A model generated the notes under the pieces. The model did no database searches, was not told the DNA's origin, and saw nothing but the letters and a program-made list of their open reading frames with translations. Position numbers and translations under genes: made by a program. From positions 62,001 to 126,000 of the forward strand of contig NZ_NBZW01000006.1 in NCBI RefSeq assembly GCF_002379085.1: DNA of 64,000 nucleotides, in the 5' to 3' direction. Source of the stretch: Polaromonas sp. AET17H-212 (GTDB taxonomy: Bacteria > Pseudomonadota > Gammaproteobacteria > Burkholderiales > Burkholderiaceae_C). Below are positions 18,563 to 27,051 of the stretch, in pieces; the stretch's first letter is position 1; each line of letters starts with the position of its first letter.

Positions 18563-19225
18563 ATGAACGCCGCTCCGCTCGAAACCCTGGAACTCCTGCC
18601 CGCCACCCCGCCGCGCCAGCTGTTTGTGCTGCTACATGGCGCCGGCGGTTCGGCGGTGGACATGCTGGACCTGGCCACCCGGCTCGGTGAGTCTTTTGCC
18701 GAGGCCGCCATCGTGATGCCGGAAGGCGTCGAAACCATCCACCTCGGCAAGACCGAGCGCCACTGGTTTCCGGCCTTCGAGCTGACCGATGCGAACCGGG
18801 CCGAACGGGTGGCCCAGGCCGTGCCGGCGCTGGCCCGTTTCATCCGCGAGCAGCAGGAGCGCTTCGGCATCCTGCAGTCCGACACCGCGCTGGCCGGTTT
18901 TTCGCAGGGCGCCACCATGGCGCTGGCGCTCAGCGACCAGCACGACGGGCTGGTCGGCCGCGTGCTGGCCTTTTCGGGGCCTTATGCGGCCTGGCCCGAC
19001 AAGGCCCCCAGCCTCACCACCATCCATCTGCTGCACGGCCAGCTCGACACCGTGGTGCCGGCACAACTGGCCCGGCAGGCCTACGCCGCGCTGATGGCGC
19101 TGGGCGCCGATGCCACCTGCGACATCGCTTCGAGCATCGGCCACGAGCTGCACCCGGCACTGATGGCGCAGGCCGTGCACCGGCTGCAGACCTGCGTGCC
19201 GCTGCGTTTCTGGCGCTCGGCCTGA
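18563..19225 (+). CDS. YpfH-like serine esterase (alpha/beta hydrolase)
   Basis: A 220-residue esterase of the carboxylesterase/phospholipase group. Oxyanion region VLLHGAGGSAVDM, nucleophile elbow LAGFSQGATMALAL, Asp in LLHGQLDTVVP and the C-terminal His in SIGHELHPALM form a complete triad. No signal peptide is seen, so it should be cytoplasmic. It follows the ABC ATPase gene by 80 bp. Family members hydrolyse short acyl esters in vitro; the cellular substrate is unknown. ATG 18563 begins the conserved fold. Confidence 0.87.
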   Translation: MNAAPLETLELLPATPPRQLFVLLHGAGGSAVDMLDLATRLGESFAEAAIVMPEGVETIHLGKTERHWFPAFELTDANRAERVAQAVPALARFIREQQERFGILQSDTALAGFSQGATMALALSDQHDGLVGRVLAFSGPYAAWPDKAPSLTTIHLLHGQLDTVVPAQLARQAYAALMALGADATCDIASSIGHELHPALMAQAVHRLQTCVPLRFWRSA

Positions 19226-19296
19226 CCGGGGCCGGTGAACGCCGCTGTCTGTCCCCCCTGCGGAGCCTTTTTTTGAAATCGATTTGACATTTCTCA

Positions 19297-19325
19297 AGGA
19301 CAGGTGGCGCGCCGGACACTATAGT
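19297..19325 (+). promoter_or_regulatory. Sigma-70-type promoter for the leader RNA and kinase gene
   Basis: -35 AGGACA (19297-19302) and -10 TATAGT (19320-19325) are separated by 17 bp; the -10 matches consensus at five of six positions and the -35 at four of six. Transcription should start near 19332, giving a leader of about 200 nt before the start codon at 19532. Confidence 0.6.
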
Positions 19326-19331
19326 GAAAAC

Positions 19332-19531
19332 GTATCTTGCAGGTTTTGCTCAGCAAAGCCAGTGGGGTACGGAGCTGGGGGGGTCGAGTCATCGATCCGA
19401 GTTCCGGTGTGCTACACCGGGACGGATGAGGACGTCCCCAGACGAGTCAGCCCGACACACTGACCCGGGGTCCTCACCACAGCCGCCAGCCCCTGAAAAG
19501 GCTGGCGGGTCAGTTTCAGGGGTTTGCATTG
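19332..19531 (+). ncRNA. Structured leader RNA with possible pseudoknot over the Shine-Dalgarno site
   Basis: Several perfect pairings lie in this leader. CTGGGG (19375-19380) pairs with CCCCAG (19436-19441) and encloses ATCCG/CGGAT (19395-19399/19423-19427) plus a 9-bp arm TTCCGGTGT/ACACCGGGA with triloop GCT. Then ACTGACCCG (19459-19467) pairs with CGGGTCAGT (19506-19514) around CCGCCAGCC/GGCTGGCGG (19483-19491/19500-19508); the two share three bases. The loop stretch CCCCTGAAA (19490-19498) is exactly complementary to TTTCAGGGG (19514-19522), which contains the AGGGG ribosome-binding site 9 nt before ATG 19532. This is the layout of a translational riboswitch or thermosensor. I do not recognise a known class. 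Confidence 0.6.
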
Positions 19532-20596
19532 ATGCCTGACCTTGCGGACAAGCTGACTTTCCTGCAACGGTCCGAGGCCTACGGCGATGCAGCGCAGCGC
19601 CCGCAATGCATCGAAACCCACATGTCCTGGGTGTTCCTGGTCGGCGACCGGGTTTACAAGCTCAAAAAACCGGTGCGTTTTCCCTTCCTCGACTTCACCA
19701 CACTGAAGGCTCGCGAGTTTTATTGCCGCGAAGAAGTCAGGCTGAACCGGCGCCTGGCCCCCGGCGTTTACCTGGGACTGATGGCGCTGCAGTGGCATGA
19801 CGGCACCTTCGAACTGCGGCCGCAGGCGCTGGCCAACAGTCCCGAAAACACCGTTGACTGGCTGGTCTGCATGCGGCGCCTACCCAAAGACCGAATGCTG
19901 GATCAGCTGATCGCGCAAGGACGTGTGGCGCCTGGGGACATCGACGCGCTGGTCGCCGTGCTGGGCGCGTTCTACCGCAGCGTACCCGCCGCGACATTGA
20001 GCCCGGACGACTACCTGGCCCGCTTCCAGTACGAACAGGCCGCCAACCGGGAAGTCCTGCTGCGCCCGCAGTTCCACCTGCCCGATGCCGCGCTGGCCAT
20101 CGACCGGCTGGACCTGGCCCTGGCGCAGGGGGCCGGCCTGCTGCGCGAGCGCGCGAGCGGCCAGCGCGTGCTCGACGGGCACGGCGACCTGCGCCCCGAG
20201 CACGTCTGCCTGCTCCAGCCCCCGGTGGTTATCGACTGCCTGGAGTTCAACCCGCAGCTGCGCCAGGCCGATCCTTTTGATGAACTGGCCTACCTCGGCA
20301 TGGAGTGCGAGGTGGCGGGCGCACCGTGGATCGCCCAGCGCCTCGCCTCGGGCTGCGCCGCCGCCCTGGGGGACGACCCGCCTCCGGCACTGTTGCAGCT
20401 GTACACCGCCTACCGCGCTCTGGTGCGCGCCCGCCTGGCGATGGCGCATCTGCTCGACCCGGTGCCACGCCTGCCCGAGCAGTGGCCGCCGCGCGCCAGC
20501 CGCTACATCGCCTGCGCCATGGCCGCGCTGGACGCGCTCGCCGGGCCGGCCGGCATTGCGCCCGTCAGCGCTGCCATGCCGCATGGGTCGTGCTGA
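19532..20596 (+). CDS. COG2187-type aminoglycoside-phosphotransferase-like kinase
   Basis: A 354-residue protein of the APH/choline-kinase-like fold. It has the N-lobe element VFLVGDRVYKLKKPVRFPFLDF, the catalytic-loop equivalent LDGHGDLRPEHVCL and the metal-binding region VIDCLEFNPQLRQADPFDELAYLGMECE. The substrate of this family is unknown. Many COG2187 proteins carry a C-terminal P-loop ATPase/kinase domain that is absent here. The ATG 19532 start has an AGGGG ribosome-binding site that can be hidden by the upstream RNA structure; TTG 19529 is a less likely alternative. The 3' end overlaps the convergent PRPP-synthetase-like gene by 32 bp. Confidence 0.85.
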   Translation: MPDLADKLTFLQRSEAYGDAAQRPQCIETHMSWVFLVGDRVYKLKKPVRFPFLDFTTLKAREFYCREEVRLNRRLAPGVYLGLMALQWHDGTFELRPQALANSPENTVDWLVCMRRLPKDRMLDQLIAQGRVAPGDIDALVAVLGAFYRSVPAATLSPDDYLARFQYEQAANREVLLRPQFHLPDAALAIDRLDLALAQGAGLLRERASGQRVLDGHGDLRPEHVCLLQPPVVIDCLEFNPQLRQADPFDELAYLGMECEVAGAPWIAQRLASGCAAALGDDPPPALLQLYTAYRALVRARLAMAHLLDPVPRLPEQWPPRASRYIACAMAALDALAGPAGIAPVSAAMPHGSC

Positions 20597-21524
20597 TGGC
20601 CCGTGCAAACAGCGGCGCGGCGGACGCCACCAGCAGCTTGCCAAGTGCCGCGGCCGTGGCCGGCAGGCGAAAGGCCGGCACGCTGTCGGTCACGATGATG
20701 CTGGCGATGCTGTCATCCCCCAGCACCTCGCCCGCCTGGCCTGTGAAAAGGCCGTGCGCTGCAAACGCCAGGACCTCGCGCGCGCCCGCAAGGCGCAAGG
20801 CCACGGCCGCACGCCGCATGGTGTCGCCGCTGGCCACCAGATCATCGAGCAGCAGCACGGTGTTGCCGTTCACATCACCGGCCACCAGGTTGTCGCTGCT
20901 GACCACGCCGGCGCTGCGGCGCTTGTCCACCATCGCAAAGCCGACATGCCGCTGCAGGGCATGCTCCAGCGACTCGCGCCACAGCTGTGCCCGCTTCACC
21001 CCGCCGGGGTCCGGCGAGGCCACGGCCAGCGGCCCTTCACCGACCAGTTTGGGTACCAGGGCATCAAACACCCGGTGCGCTTCCAGATGCACGGTGGTGC
21101 AGCGAAAGGCGTTCTGGAAGGCCGCCACGTTGTGCGCTTCAAGCACGATCAGCTGCGCCGTGCCGACCGCCTCGAACAGCTGGGCGACATAACGCAGGGT
21201 GACCGGGTCAAACGGCTTGGTCTGCCGGTCCTTGCGGGCATAGGCCAGGTAGGGCACCACCGCCGTCACCCGCGCCGCGCCATGTTCGCGCAGGGTGGCC
21301 ATGAACAGCAGCAGATGGCAGAGCTTGTCGTGCGGACTGTCCGCCGGTCCGCCATGCAGGCTGTGGATCACGTAGGCATCCCGGCCGCGCGGGTCCCCCA
21401 AGGGCCGGAGCTTGTGCTCGCCGTCGTCGAAGCTGCGGTCTTCGTGCGGCGCCAGCGGCACGGCCAGGGCGGCCGCCAAGGCGTGCGCAAAGGTGGCGTC
21501 GGAGTCCAGCGAAAAAAGCAGCAT
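20565..21524 (-). CDS. Ribose-phosphate pyrophosphokinase-like protein
   Basis: A 319-residue protein of the PRPP synthetase/phosphoribosyltransferase fold. It shows FDDGEHKLRPLGD, YLAYARKDRQTKPFDPVT (ATP/flexible region), VASPDPGGVKRAQLW, DKRRSAG and the PRPP loop TVLLLDDLVASGDTMRRA. It differs from housekeeping Prs in shorter, diverged N-terminal loops, so it is probably a paralogue with a special role in ribose-phosphate salvage. A GGAGGGAAC site precedes ATG 21524. It is divergent from the archease-rtcB operon; similar genes often lie beside RNA-repair genes in Burkholderiales (recollection, not checked). Confidence 0.85.
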   Translation of the reverse strand: MLLFSLDSDATFAHALAAALAVPLAPHEDRSFDDGEHKLRPLGDPRGRDAYVIHSLHGGPADSPHDKLCHLLLFMATLREHGAARVTAVVPYLAYARKDRQTKPFDPVTLRYVAQLFEAVGTAQLIVLEAHNVAAFQNAFRCTTVHLEAHRVFDALVPKLVGEGPLAVASPDPGGVKRAQLWRESLEHALQRHVGFAMVDKRRSAGVVSSDNLVAGDVNGNTVLLLDDLVASGDTMRRAAVALRLAGAREVLAFAAHGLFTGQAGEVLGDDSIASIIVTDSVPAFRLPATAAALGKLLVASAAPLFARAISTTHAAWQR

Positions 21525-21782
21525 GGCCCAGTTCCCTCCCCGGGTGCCGGCGCGCCACAGGCGGCCGCAGGTTGTACCGATCAAGCAGCCATTGTTGAAG
21601 AGGCCGCGCAGCCTGCGTTGACAAAGGTCAAGCCGGCAGTTTTTTTACCGGGCGCTGTGGACAGGGCGGCAAACATCGCACTGCGAATCGCACCCCCTTT
21701 GCGGATGGTCAAACCCGCCTTCGATGCCCAGGCGCATAAATGAAGGCCAGAGCACACCCCGCCTTCCTTTGCCACAGCCACC

Positions 21783-22199
21783 ATGGACAGCCATTGGGAA
21801 CACTTCGAGCACGGCGCCGACATCGGCGTGCGCGGCCTGGGCGCGACCAAGGCCGCCGCCTTCGAGCAGGCGGCGCTGGCGCTGACGGCCGTGATCACCG
21901 ACCCGCCCCGCGTTGTCCCGGTCACGACCGTGCAGATCCGTTGCACGGCGCCGGACGACGAGCTGCTGCTGGTCGAGTGGCTCAATGCACTCATTTACGA
22001 GATGGCGGTGCGCCGCATGCTGTTTGGCCACTTCCATGTGGCGCTGGACGGTACCCGCCTGGAGGCACAAGCCACCGGCGAGCCGGCGTCGGTGCAGCGC
22101 CACCAGCCGGCGGTCGAGATCAAGGGCGCGACCTACACCGCCTTGCGGGTGGCCCCTTCTGACGGCGGCTGGCTGGCGCAAACCGTGGTGGATGTCTAG
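21783..22199 (+). CDS. Archease
   Basis: A 138-residue archease, the cofactor protein that promotes RtcB guanylylation and multiple turnover. The start [20 protein letters not shown] holds the conserved His/Asp metal residues, and [20 protein letters not shown] and the C-terminal acidic TVVDV are typical. It lies 14 bp before rtcB and forms an operon with it and the capA-like gene. No RtcR-type sigma-54 activator gene is nearby, unlike the E. coli rtc locus, so regulation is likely different. Confidence 0.93.
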   Translation: MDSHWEHFEHGADIGVRGLGATKAAAFEQAALALTAVITDPPRVVPVTTVQIRCTAPDDELLLVEWLNALIYEMAVRRMLFGHFHVALDGTRLEAQATGEPASVQRHQPAVEIKGATYTALRVAPSDGGWLAQTVVDV

Positions 22200-22213
22200 G
22201 CATTTTCAAAGCC

Positions 22214-23644
22214 ATGGACCTGAAGCTTTTAAAACAACACGCGCCCTGTGCCTGGGAAATCCCGGCGCAGGGAAAGATGCGTGTGCCGGCCCTGATCTAT
22301 GCCAGCGAAGAACTGGTGCGCGCCATGGACCACAAGGTCTGGGAGCAGGCGGTCAACGTGGTCATGCTGCCGGGCATTGTGGGCGCCTCGTACGTGATGC
22401 CCGACGCCCACTGGGGTTACGGCTTCCCGATAGGCGGCGTCGCGGCGTTTGACGCCGATGCCGGCGGCGTGGTGTCGGCCGGCGGCGTCGGTTTTGACGT
22501 CTCCTGCGGCGTGCGCTGCCTGCACACCGGGCTGCGCCGCGAACACATCCTGGCGGTGCAAAACAAGCTCGCCGACACGCTGTTCGAGCGCATCCCGGCC
22601 GGTGTCGGCAGCACCGGGGCGATCCGGCTGGGCAGCACGCAGATGGACGCCATGCTCAGCGGCGGCGCGAAATGGGCAGTCGGGCGTGGCTGGGGCACCA
22701 GCGCCGACCTGGAACGCGTCGAGGAGCACGGCCAGATGCTGCACGCCAAACCCAAGTTTGTTTCGGAGCAGGCCAAGAAGCGCCAGCGCGAGGAGATGGG
22801 CACGCTGGGCAGCGGCAACCACTACCTGGAAGTGCAGGAGGTGACCGCGGTGTACGACGAGGCCATTGCAACAGCCTACGGCCTGGCGCTCGGCGACGTG
22901 GTGCTGATGATCCACTGCGGCTCGCGCGGGCTCGGCCACCAGATCGGCACCGAGTTCCTGCGCCGCATGGTCGTGGCGGCCCCCAGCCACGGCTTGGTGC
23001 TGCCCGACCGCGAACTGGCCTGCGCGCCCCTGCATTCCGACCTGGGCCAGGAATACCTGGGCGCGATGCGCGCCGCCATCAACTGTGCGCTGGCCAACCG
23101 GCAGATCCTGACCCAGCTGGTGCGCGACGTGTTCGCCGACCTGCTGCCTTCGGCCCGCCTGCCGGTGTTGTACGACGTGTCGCACAACACCTGCAAGCTG
23201 GAGACGCACAAGGTCGATGGCCACCAGCGCGAACTGTATGTGCACCGCAAGGGCGCGACGCGGGCCTGGGGCCCCGGCCACCCCGAACTGCCGCAGGCCT
23301 TGCGTGCCTCGGGCCAGCCGGTGCTGATTGGCGGCTCGATGGGCACGGGCTCCTACGTGCTGGCGGGCACCACGGCCTCGGAGTCCCTGGCGTTTTCGTC
23401 CGCCTGCCATGGCGCCGGGCGGGCCATGAGCCGGAACCAGGCGCTCAGGACCTGGGACGGCCGCACCGTGGTCGACGACCTCGCCCGCCGCGGCATCCTG
23501 GTGCGCAGCCCCTCCATGCGCGGCGTGGCCGAAGAGGCACCCGACGCCTACAAGGACGTGCGCGCGGTCGTCGATGCAGCCGATGCGGCCGGCCTGGCGC
23601 GCAAGGTGGCGCGGCTGGAGCCGCTGGTGTGTGTCAAGGGTTGA
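22214..23644 (+). CDS. rtcB: RNA-splicing ligase RtcB
   Basis: A 476-residue 3'-phosphate/5'-OH RNA ligase using GTP and Mn2+. All metal and nucleotide residues look present: GGVGFDVSCGVRCLHTG (Asp and Cys ligands), TLGSGNHYLEVQEV, HCGSRGLGHQIGTEF, YDVSHNTCKLETH, IGGSMGTGSYVLAG and SACHGAGRAMSR with the guanylylated His. It seals RNA cleaved by ribotoxins or during tRNA damage. Its pairing with archease upstream supports an RNA-repair function; the neighbouring HPF-like and CBS genes suggest a stress context. Confidence 0.97.
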   Translation: MDLKLLKQHAPCAWEIPAQGKMRVPALIYASEELVRAMDHKVWEQAVNVVMLPGIVGASYVMPDAHWGYGFPIGGVAAFDADAGGVVSAGGVGFDVSCGVRCLHTGLRREHILAVQNKLADTLFERIPAGVGSTGAIRLGSTQMDAMLSGGAKWAVGRGWGTSADLERVEEHGQMLHAKPKFVSEQAKKRQREEMGTLGSGNHYLEVQEVTAVYDEAIATAYGLALGDVVLMIHCGSRGLGHQIGTEFLRRMVVAAPSHGLVLPDRELACAPLHSDLGQEYLGAMRAAINCALANRQILTQLVRDVFADLLPSARLPVLYDVSHNTCKLETHKVDGHQRELYVHRKGATRAWGPGHPELPQALRASGQPVLIGGSMGTGSYVLAGTTASESLAFSSACHGAGRAMSRNQALRTWDGRTVVDDLARRGILVRSPSMRGVAEEAPDAYKDVRAVVDAADAAGLARKVARLEPLVCVKG

Positions 23645-23647
23645 GGC

Positions 23648-24778
23648 ATGGCTGCCAGCCAGGACCTGCTCACCCTCTGGCTCGCCGGCGACGTGATGAC
23701 CGGGCGCGGCATCGACCAGATCCAGGCGCACGCCGTTGCGCCGGTGCTGTACGAGAGCTGGGTGCACGATGCACGCGACTACGTGCGGCTGGCCGAACGT
23801 GCCAACGGGCCGGTACCGGCCCCCGTCGCGCCGGACTACATCTGGGGCGACGCCCTGGCCGAGATCGAACGGCGCCAGCCCGCGCTGCGCATCATCAATC
23901 TGGAGACGGCGATCACGACGGCCAGCAAGCCCTGGCCCCGCAAGGGCATTCACTACCGCATGCATCCGGCCAACATCGGCTGCCTCACGGCCGCGCGCAT
24001 CGACGGCTGCGTGCTGGCCAACAACCATGTGCTGGACTGGGGAAGGGAGGGACTGATCCAGACCCTGCACACCCTGCAGCAGGCCGGCATCCGCACCGCA
24101 GGCGCCGGCAGCCACCTGGAGGCCGCCTGCACACCCGCCGCCTGGCCTGTTGGTGAAGACGCGCGCCTGCTGGTGTATGCCTGGGCGGCGCCAGACAGCG
24201 GCGTGCCGTCGGACTGGGCCGCCAAACCGGGCAACGCCGCGGACAGCGTCGGCGTCGCCCTGCTGCCCGCGTGGGACGAGGCCAGCGCGCAGCAGGTCGC
24301 CGCACAGGTGGCGCAGCAGCGCCGGGCCGGGGACCTGGTGGTGGTCTCGTTGCACTGGGGCGGCAACTGGGGCGCCGAGGTGCCCCGGCTGCACCGCCGC
24401 TTTGCGCGGCGCCTGATCGACCTGGGCGCGGCCGATGTGGTCCACGGCCACTCGTCGCACCATCCACGGCCTGCCGAGGTTTACCGCGGGCGGCTCATTC
24501 TGTATGGCTGCGGCGACCTCATCAACGACTATGAAGGCATCTCGTTCGAAAATGGTTTTGATGCCAGCGCCGTGTGCCTGTATTTTGCGCAGCTGTCACG
24601 CGCGAGTGGTGCGCTGCAGCGGTTGGACATCGTGCCCATGCAGTTGCGCCGACTGCAGCTCAGGCATGCCGACGCCGCGGCGCGGCATCACCTGCAATCG
24701 CTGCTGGAATCCGGCGGCCGGGAATCGGGCACCGGGGTGGAACTGCAGGCCGACGGTAGCTGGCAACTCAGGTGGTGA
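23648..24778 (+). CDS. CapA-family metallophosphatase-like protein
   Basis: A 376-residue protein of the CapA/PgsA group. It begins LWLAGDVMTGRGID (Asp of the metallophosphatase fold) and has INLETAIT, GCVLANNHVLDWGREGL, VVVSLHWGGNW, VVHGHSSHHPRP and YGCGDLINDYEGI, the conserved metal-site motifs. No export signal is seen, unlike poly-gamma-glutamate proteins, so it may be a cytoplasmic phosphoesterase. It starts four bases after the rtcB stop, a tight coupling that raises the possibility of a role in RNA-end or nucleotide processing; that role is inference. Confidence 0.88.
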   Translation: MAASQDLLTLWLAGDVMTGRGIDQIQAHAVAPVLYESWVHDARDYVRLAERANGPVPAPVAPDYIWGDALAEIERRQPALRIINLETAITTASKPWPRKGIHYRMHPANIGCLTAARIDGCVLANNHVLDWGREGLIQTLHTLQQAGIRTAGAGSHLEAACTPAAWPVGEDARLLVYAWAAPDSGVPSDWAAKPGNAADSVGVALLPAWDEASAQQVAAQVAQQRRAGDLVVVSLHWGGNWGAEVPRLHRRFARRLIDLGAADVVHGHSSHHPRPAEVYRGRLILYGCGDLINDYEGISFENGFDASAVCLYFAQLSRASGALQRLDIVPMQLRRLQLRHADAAARHHLQSLLESGGRESGTGVELQADGSWQLRW

Positions 24779-24796
24779 CGGGTCTGGGCCTGTTGC

Positions 24797-25258
24797 CTAT
24801 TGCCGCATCTTGCGTTCGCGTTTGCCTTCGCTGTCGACCGTGCCCACCAGCAGGCTCAACTCCTCGGACAGGACGCCGAGCACATCGTCGAGTGTCACCA
24901 CACCGATCAGTTCGTCCTGCCCGCCCACCACCGGAACGCGGCGCACCCCCTTGCGGCGCATGCTGCGCATCAGGTCAATCAGCGAGTCGTCCTCGCGCGC
25001 GGTGACCAGATCGGTGGTCATCACGTCGTCAACGGTCAAGGTCGTGGCATCGATTCCCGGCGCGACCACGGCGGTCACGATGTCACGGTCGGTGAGCACA
25101 CCCACCACGATGCGCCGGCCGTCCACCTCATCGACCACCACGAGGCAGCCGACATGGTTGTCCCGCATCAGGCGCGCCGCGCCATCGACGGAGGTTGTCC
25201 GGAAAGCGATGGTCACACTGCGTGTGCAAATTTCTCCTGTCGTCAGACGTTCGCCCAT
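24797..25258 (-). CDS. Tandem CBS-domain protein
   Basis: A 153-residue protein made only of two CBS motifs: one from about residue 7 to 65 (TRSVTIAFRTTSVDGAARLM, then VVGVLTDRDIVTAV) and one from about 78 to 135 (DLVTAREDDSLIDLM, then LIGVVTLDDVLGVL). Such stand-alone pairs bind adenosine nucleotides and act as energy sensors. ATG 25258 has a GGGAG site seven bases upstream. It is transcribed toward the capA-like gene and away from nothing obvious; it may be co-expressed with the HPF-like gene upstream. Confidence 0.9.
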   Translation of the reverse strand: MGERLTTGEICTRSVTIAFRTTSVDGAARLMRDNHVGCLVVVDEVDGRRIVVGVLTDRDIVTAVVAPGIDATTLTVDDVMTTDLVTAREDDSLIDLMRSMRRKGVRRVPVVGGQDELIGVVTLDDVLGVLSEELSLLVGTVDSEGKRERKMRQ

Positions 25259-25332
25259 GTTTTTCTCCCGATGGCCCAGACGTGTCACATGTTGTCAATT
25301 TCTGTCAATTCCTGTCCATTCATATTGGCCGC

Positions 25333-25878
25333 TCAACCCATGCCGTGTTTGCCCAGGCTCACGCGCCTGGCCTGCAGGCCCTCGTCGCCGGCCTCTGGAA
25401 GAAACTGCACGGCGCTGCCGGTCTCCATGTGTTCAAAAGGTGTGCCGGCCACGTTGTCGCGGCTGAAGTAATACTCGTTGCCATCAGGGGTGCGGATGAA
25501 GCCGAAGCCGCCTTCACCATCGAGGCGCACGACCTCGCCGTGCAAGGGCACGGCATGCTGCTTTTCATCGCCCCTGCGCTGGCGCACCACCTCTTCGATC
25601 TGGCGCTTCATGTTGTCGAAGGCATCCCGCAAGGCAACATACACATCCCCATCCTGGTCCCGGTTTGCCACGAGTTCATGGCCGGGCAGCGTGAGGTCAA
25701 TATGCACGCTGTAAGGCCGCCCCTGGTGCTGGTGTTTTTGCGACAGCTCGATGGTCACCCGACAACTCATGATGTCCGGCGCAAACGTCTCCAGCTTGTC
25801 GGCATGTTCGCGGGCACTGGCCTCCAGCGCCTCGGAAGGCGGCATGCCGCGAAACTGGATATGGACTGGAACCTGCAT
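25333..25878 (-). CDS. HPF-type ribosome-associated protein fused to a cold-shock-like domain
   Basis: A 181-residue two-domain protein. Residues 1 to about 105 match the HPF/RaiA fold (VPVHIQFRGMPPSEALEASA, then SVHIDLTLPGHELVANRDQD and DVYVALRDAFDNMKRQIEE), which binds the 30S decoding centre. From about 115 a small beta-barrel follows with GEVVRLDGEGGFGFIRTPDG and EYYFSRDNV, a CspA-like nucleic-acid-binding domain. The C-terminal dimerisation domain of long HPF is absent and replaced by this module. It probably acts as a stress-time ribosome or mRNA protector. Confidence 0.88.
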   Translation of the reverse strand: MQVPVHIQFRGMPPSEALEASAREHADKLETFAPDIMSCRVTIELSQKHQHQGRPYSVHIDLTLPGHELVANRDQDGDVYVALRDAFDNMKRQIEEVVRQRRGDEKQHAVPLHGEVVRLDGEGGFGFIRTPDGNEYYFSRDNVAGTPFEHMETGSAVQFLPEAGDEGLQARRVSLGKHGMG

Positions 25879-26008
25879 CGTCGTCCCCCGTGAATGGCAG
25901 ATGTTTCCATTGTGGGCAGGTGCCGAAAAAGAAACTTGCGATTTGTCAATGCAGCCCCACAAACCAGCCCGATCCCGGGCCAGGGCGGGGGCGGACGGGG
26001 CGGCTGCC

Positions 26009-26971
26009 TCAGCGCACGGCCAGCAGGTCGGCGTAACGCGCCAGATCCACATTGCCGCCGCTCACGATCACGCCGACCCGGGCGCCCCGGATCGCCTGCG
26101 CGTCCGTGCAGGCGCCGGCAAACGCCAGGCAGCCGGTCGGCTCCACCACCATCTTCATGCGCTCTGCAAAAAAACGCATCGCTTCCACCAGTTGCGCATC
26201 ACTGACGGTGAGGATGTCGTCCACATCGCGGCGGATGATGCCGAAGGTGTACTCGCCCAGGTGCTGGGTCTGCGCGCCGTCGGCGATGGTCTGCGGCACC
26301 GGAATATGCACGATGCGCCCGGCACGCAGCGACTGCTGCGCGTCGTTGCCGGCTTCGGGCTCGACGCCGTACACCTTGCACTGCGGCGCCAGCGCGCGGG
26401 CGGCCAGCGCCGAGCCGCTGGTCAGCCCGCCGCCGCCGGTGCACACGTACAGGCGGTCCAGCGGGCCGGTCTCCTCGATCAATTCTTTCGCGGCCGTGCC
26501 CTGGCCGGCGATCACATCGGGGTGGTCGTAGGGCGGGATCAGCGTCATGCCGCGCTCCGCCGCCAGCCGCAGGGTCAGCGCCTCGCGGTCTTCGGTGAAG
26601 CGGTCGTACAGCACCACCTCGGCGCCGTAGCCGCGTGTGGCCGCCAGCTTGGTCGAAGGCGCGTCTCGCGGCATCACGATCAGCGCCGGCATGCCCAGCA
26701 GCCGTGCCGACAGCGCGACCGCCTGCGCGTGGTTGCCCGAGGAAAACGCGATGGCCCCGGCGCGCCGCTGCGCGGCGTCAAACCGCGACAGCGCATTGAA
26801 GGCCCCGCGGAACTTGAAGGCACCCATGCGCTGGAAGTTCTCGCACTTGAAGAAAAACTGCACGCCCCAGCGCGCATCGGCGGTGGCCGAGCGCAGCACC
26901 GGCGTGTGGTGCGCATGGCCTGCTATCCGCGCGGCGGCGGCAACAACATCGTCGTAGGTGGGAAGCTGCAT
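26009..26971 (-). CDS. PLP-dependent threonine/serine dehydratase-like enzyme
   Basis: A 320-residue fold-type II PLP enzyme. The PLP lysine is in GAFKFRGAFNAL, the phosphate and substrate loops are SSGNHAQAVALSA and CTGGGGLTSGSALAARA, and the C-terminal VIVSGGNVDLARY is typical of serine racemase, catabolic threonine dehydratase or hydroxyaspartate ammonia-lyase. No ACT regulatory domain follows, so it is not the biosynthetic IlvA. ATG 26971 is preferred; an in-frame TTG at 26992 would add seven residues. It is divergent from the FtsX-type permease gene. Confidence 0.9.
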   Translation of the reverse strand: MQLPTYDDVVAAAARIAGHAHHTPVLRSATADARWGVQFFFKCENFQRMGAFKFRGAFNALSRFDAAQRRAGAIAFSSGNHAQAVALSARLLGMPALIVMPRDAPSTKLAATRGYGAEVVLYDRFTEDREALTLRLAAERGMTLIPPYDHPDVIAGQGTAAKELIEETGPLDRLYVCTGGGGLTSGSALAARALAPQCKVYGVEPEAGNDAQQSLRAGRIVHIPVPQTIADGAQTQHLGEYTFGIIRRDVDDILTVSDAQLVEAMRFFAERMKMVVEPTGCLAFAGACTDAQAIRGARVGVIVSGGNVDLARYADLLAVR

Positions 26972-27051
26972 GGCGAGGGGGCTTTCATTCAATGGCTGGG
27001 AAAGACCATAGCTTAATCACCGTTGGCAGACTGGGGGGCACAATCCACCGC

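Noticed and set aside
19395-19450. Resemblance of CGGATGAG and the hairpin before it to a hammerhead ribozyme
   Set aside because: The invariant CUGAUGA and GAAA core elements and a matching cleavage site are absent; the shared bases are a coincidence of the CCGGTGT hairpin.
22229-24463. Very long open frame (744 codons) on the minus strand opposite rtcB and the capA-like gene
   Set aside because: High-GC coding DNA commonly leaves the antisense frame open; the translation is His/Arg/Gly-rich without domains, while the plus-strand genes have full catalytic motifs.
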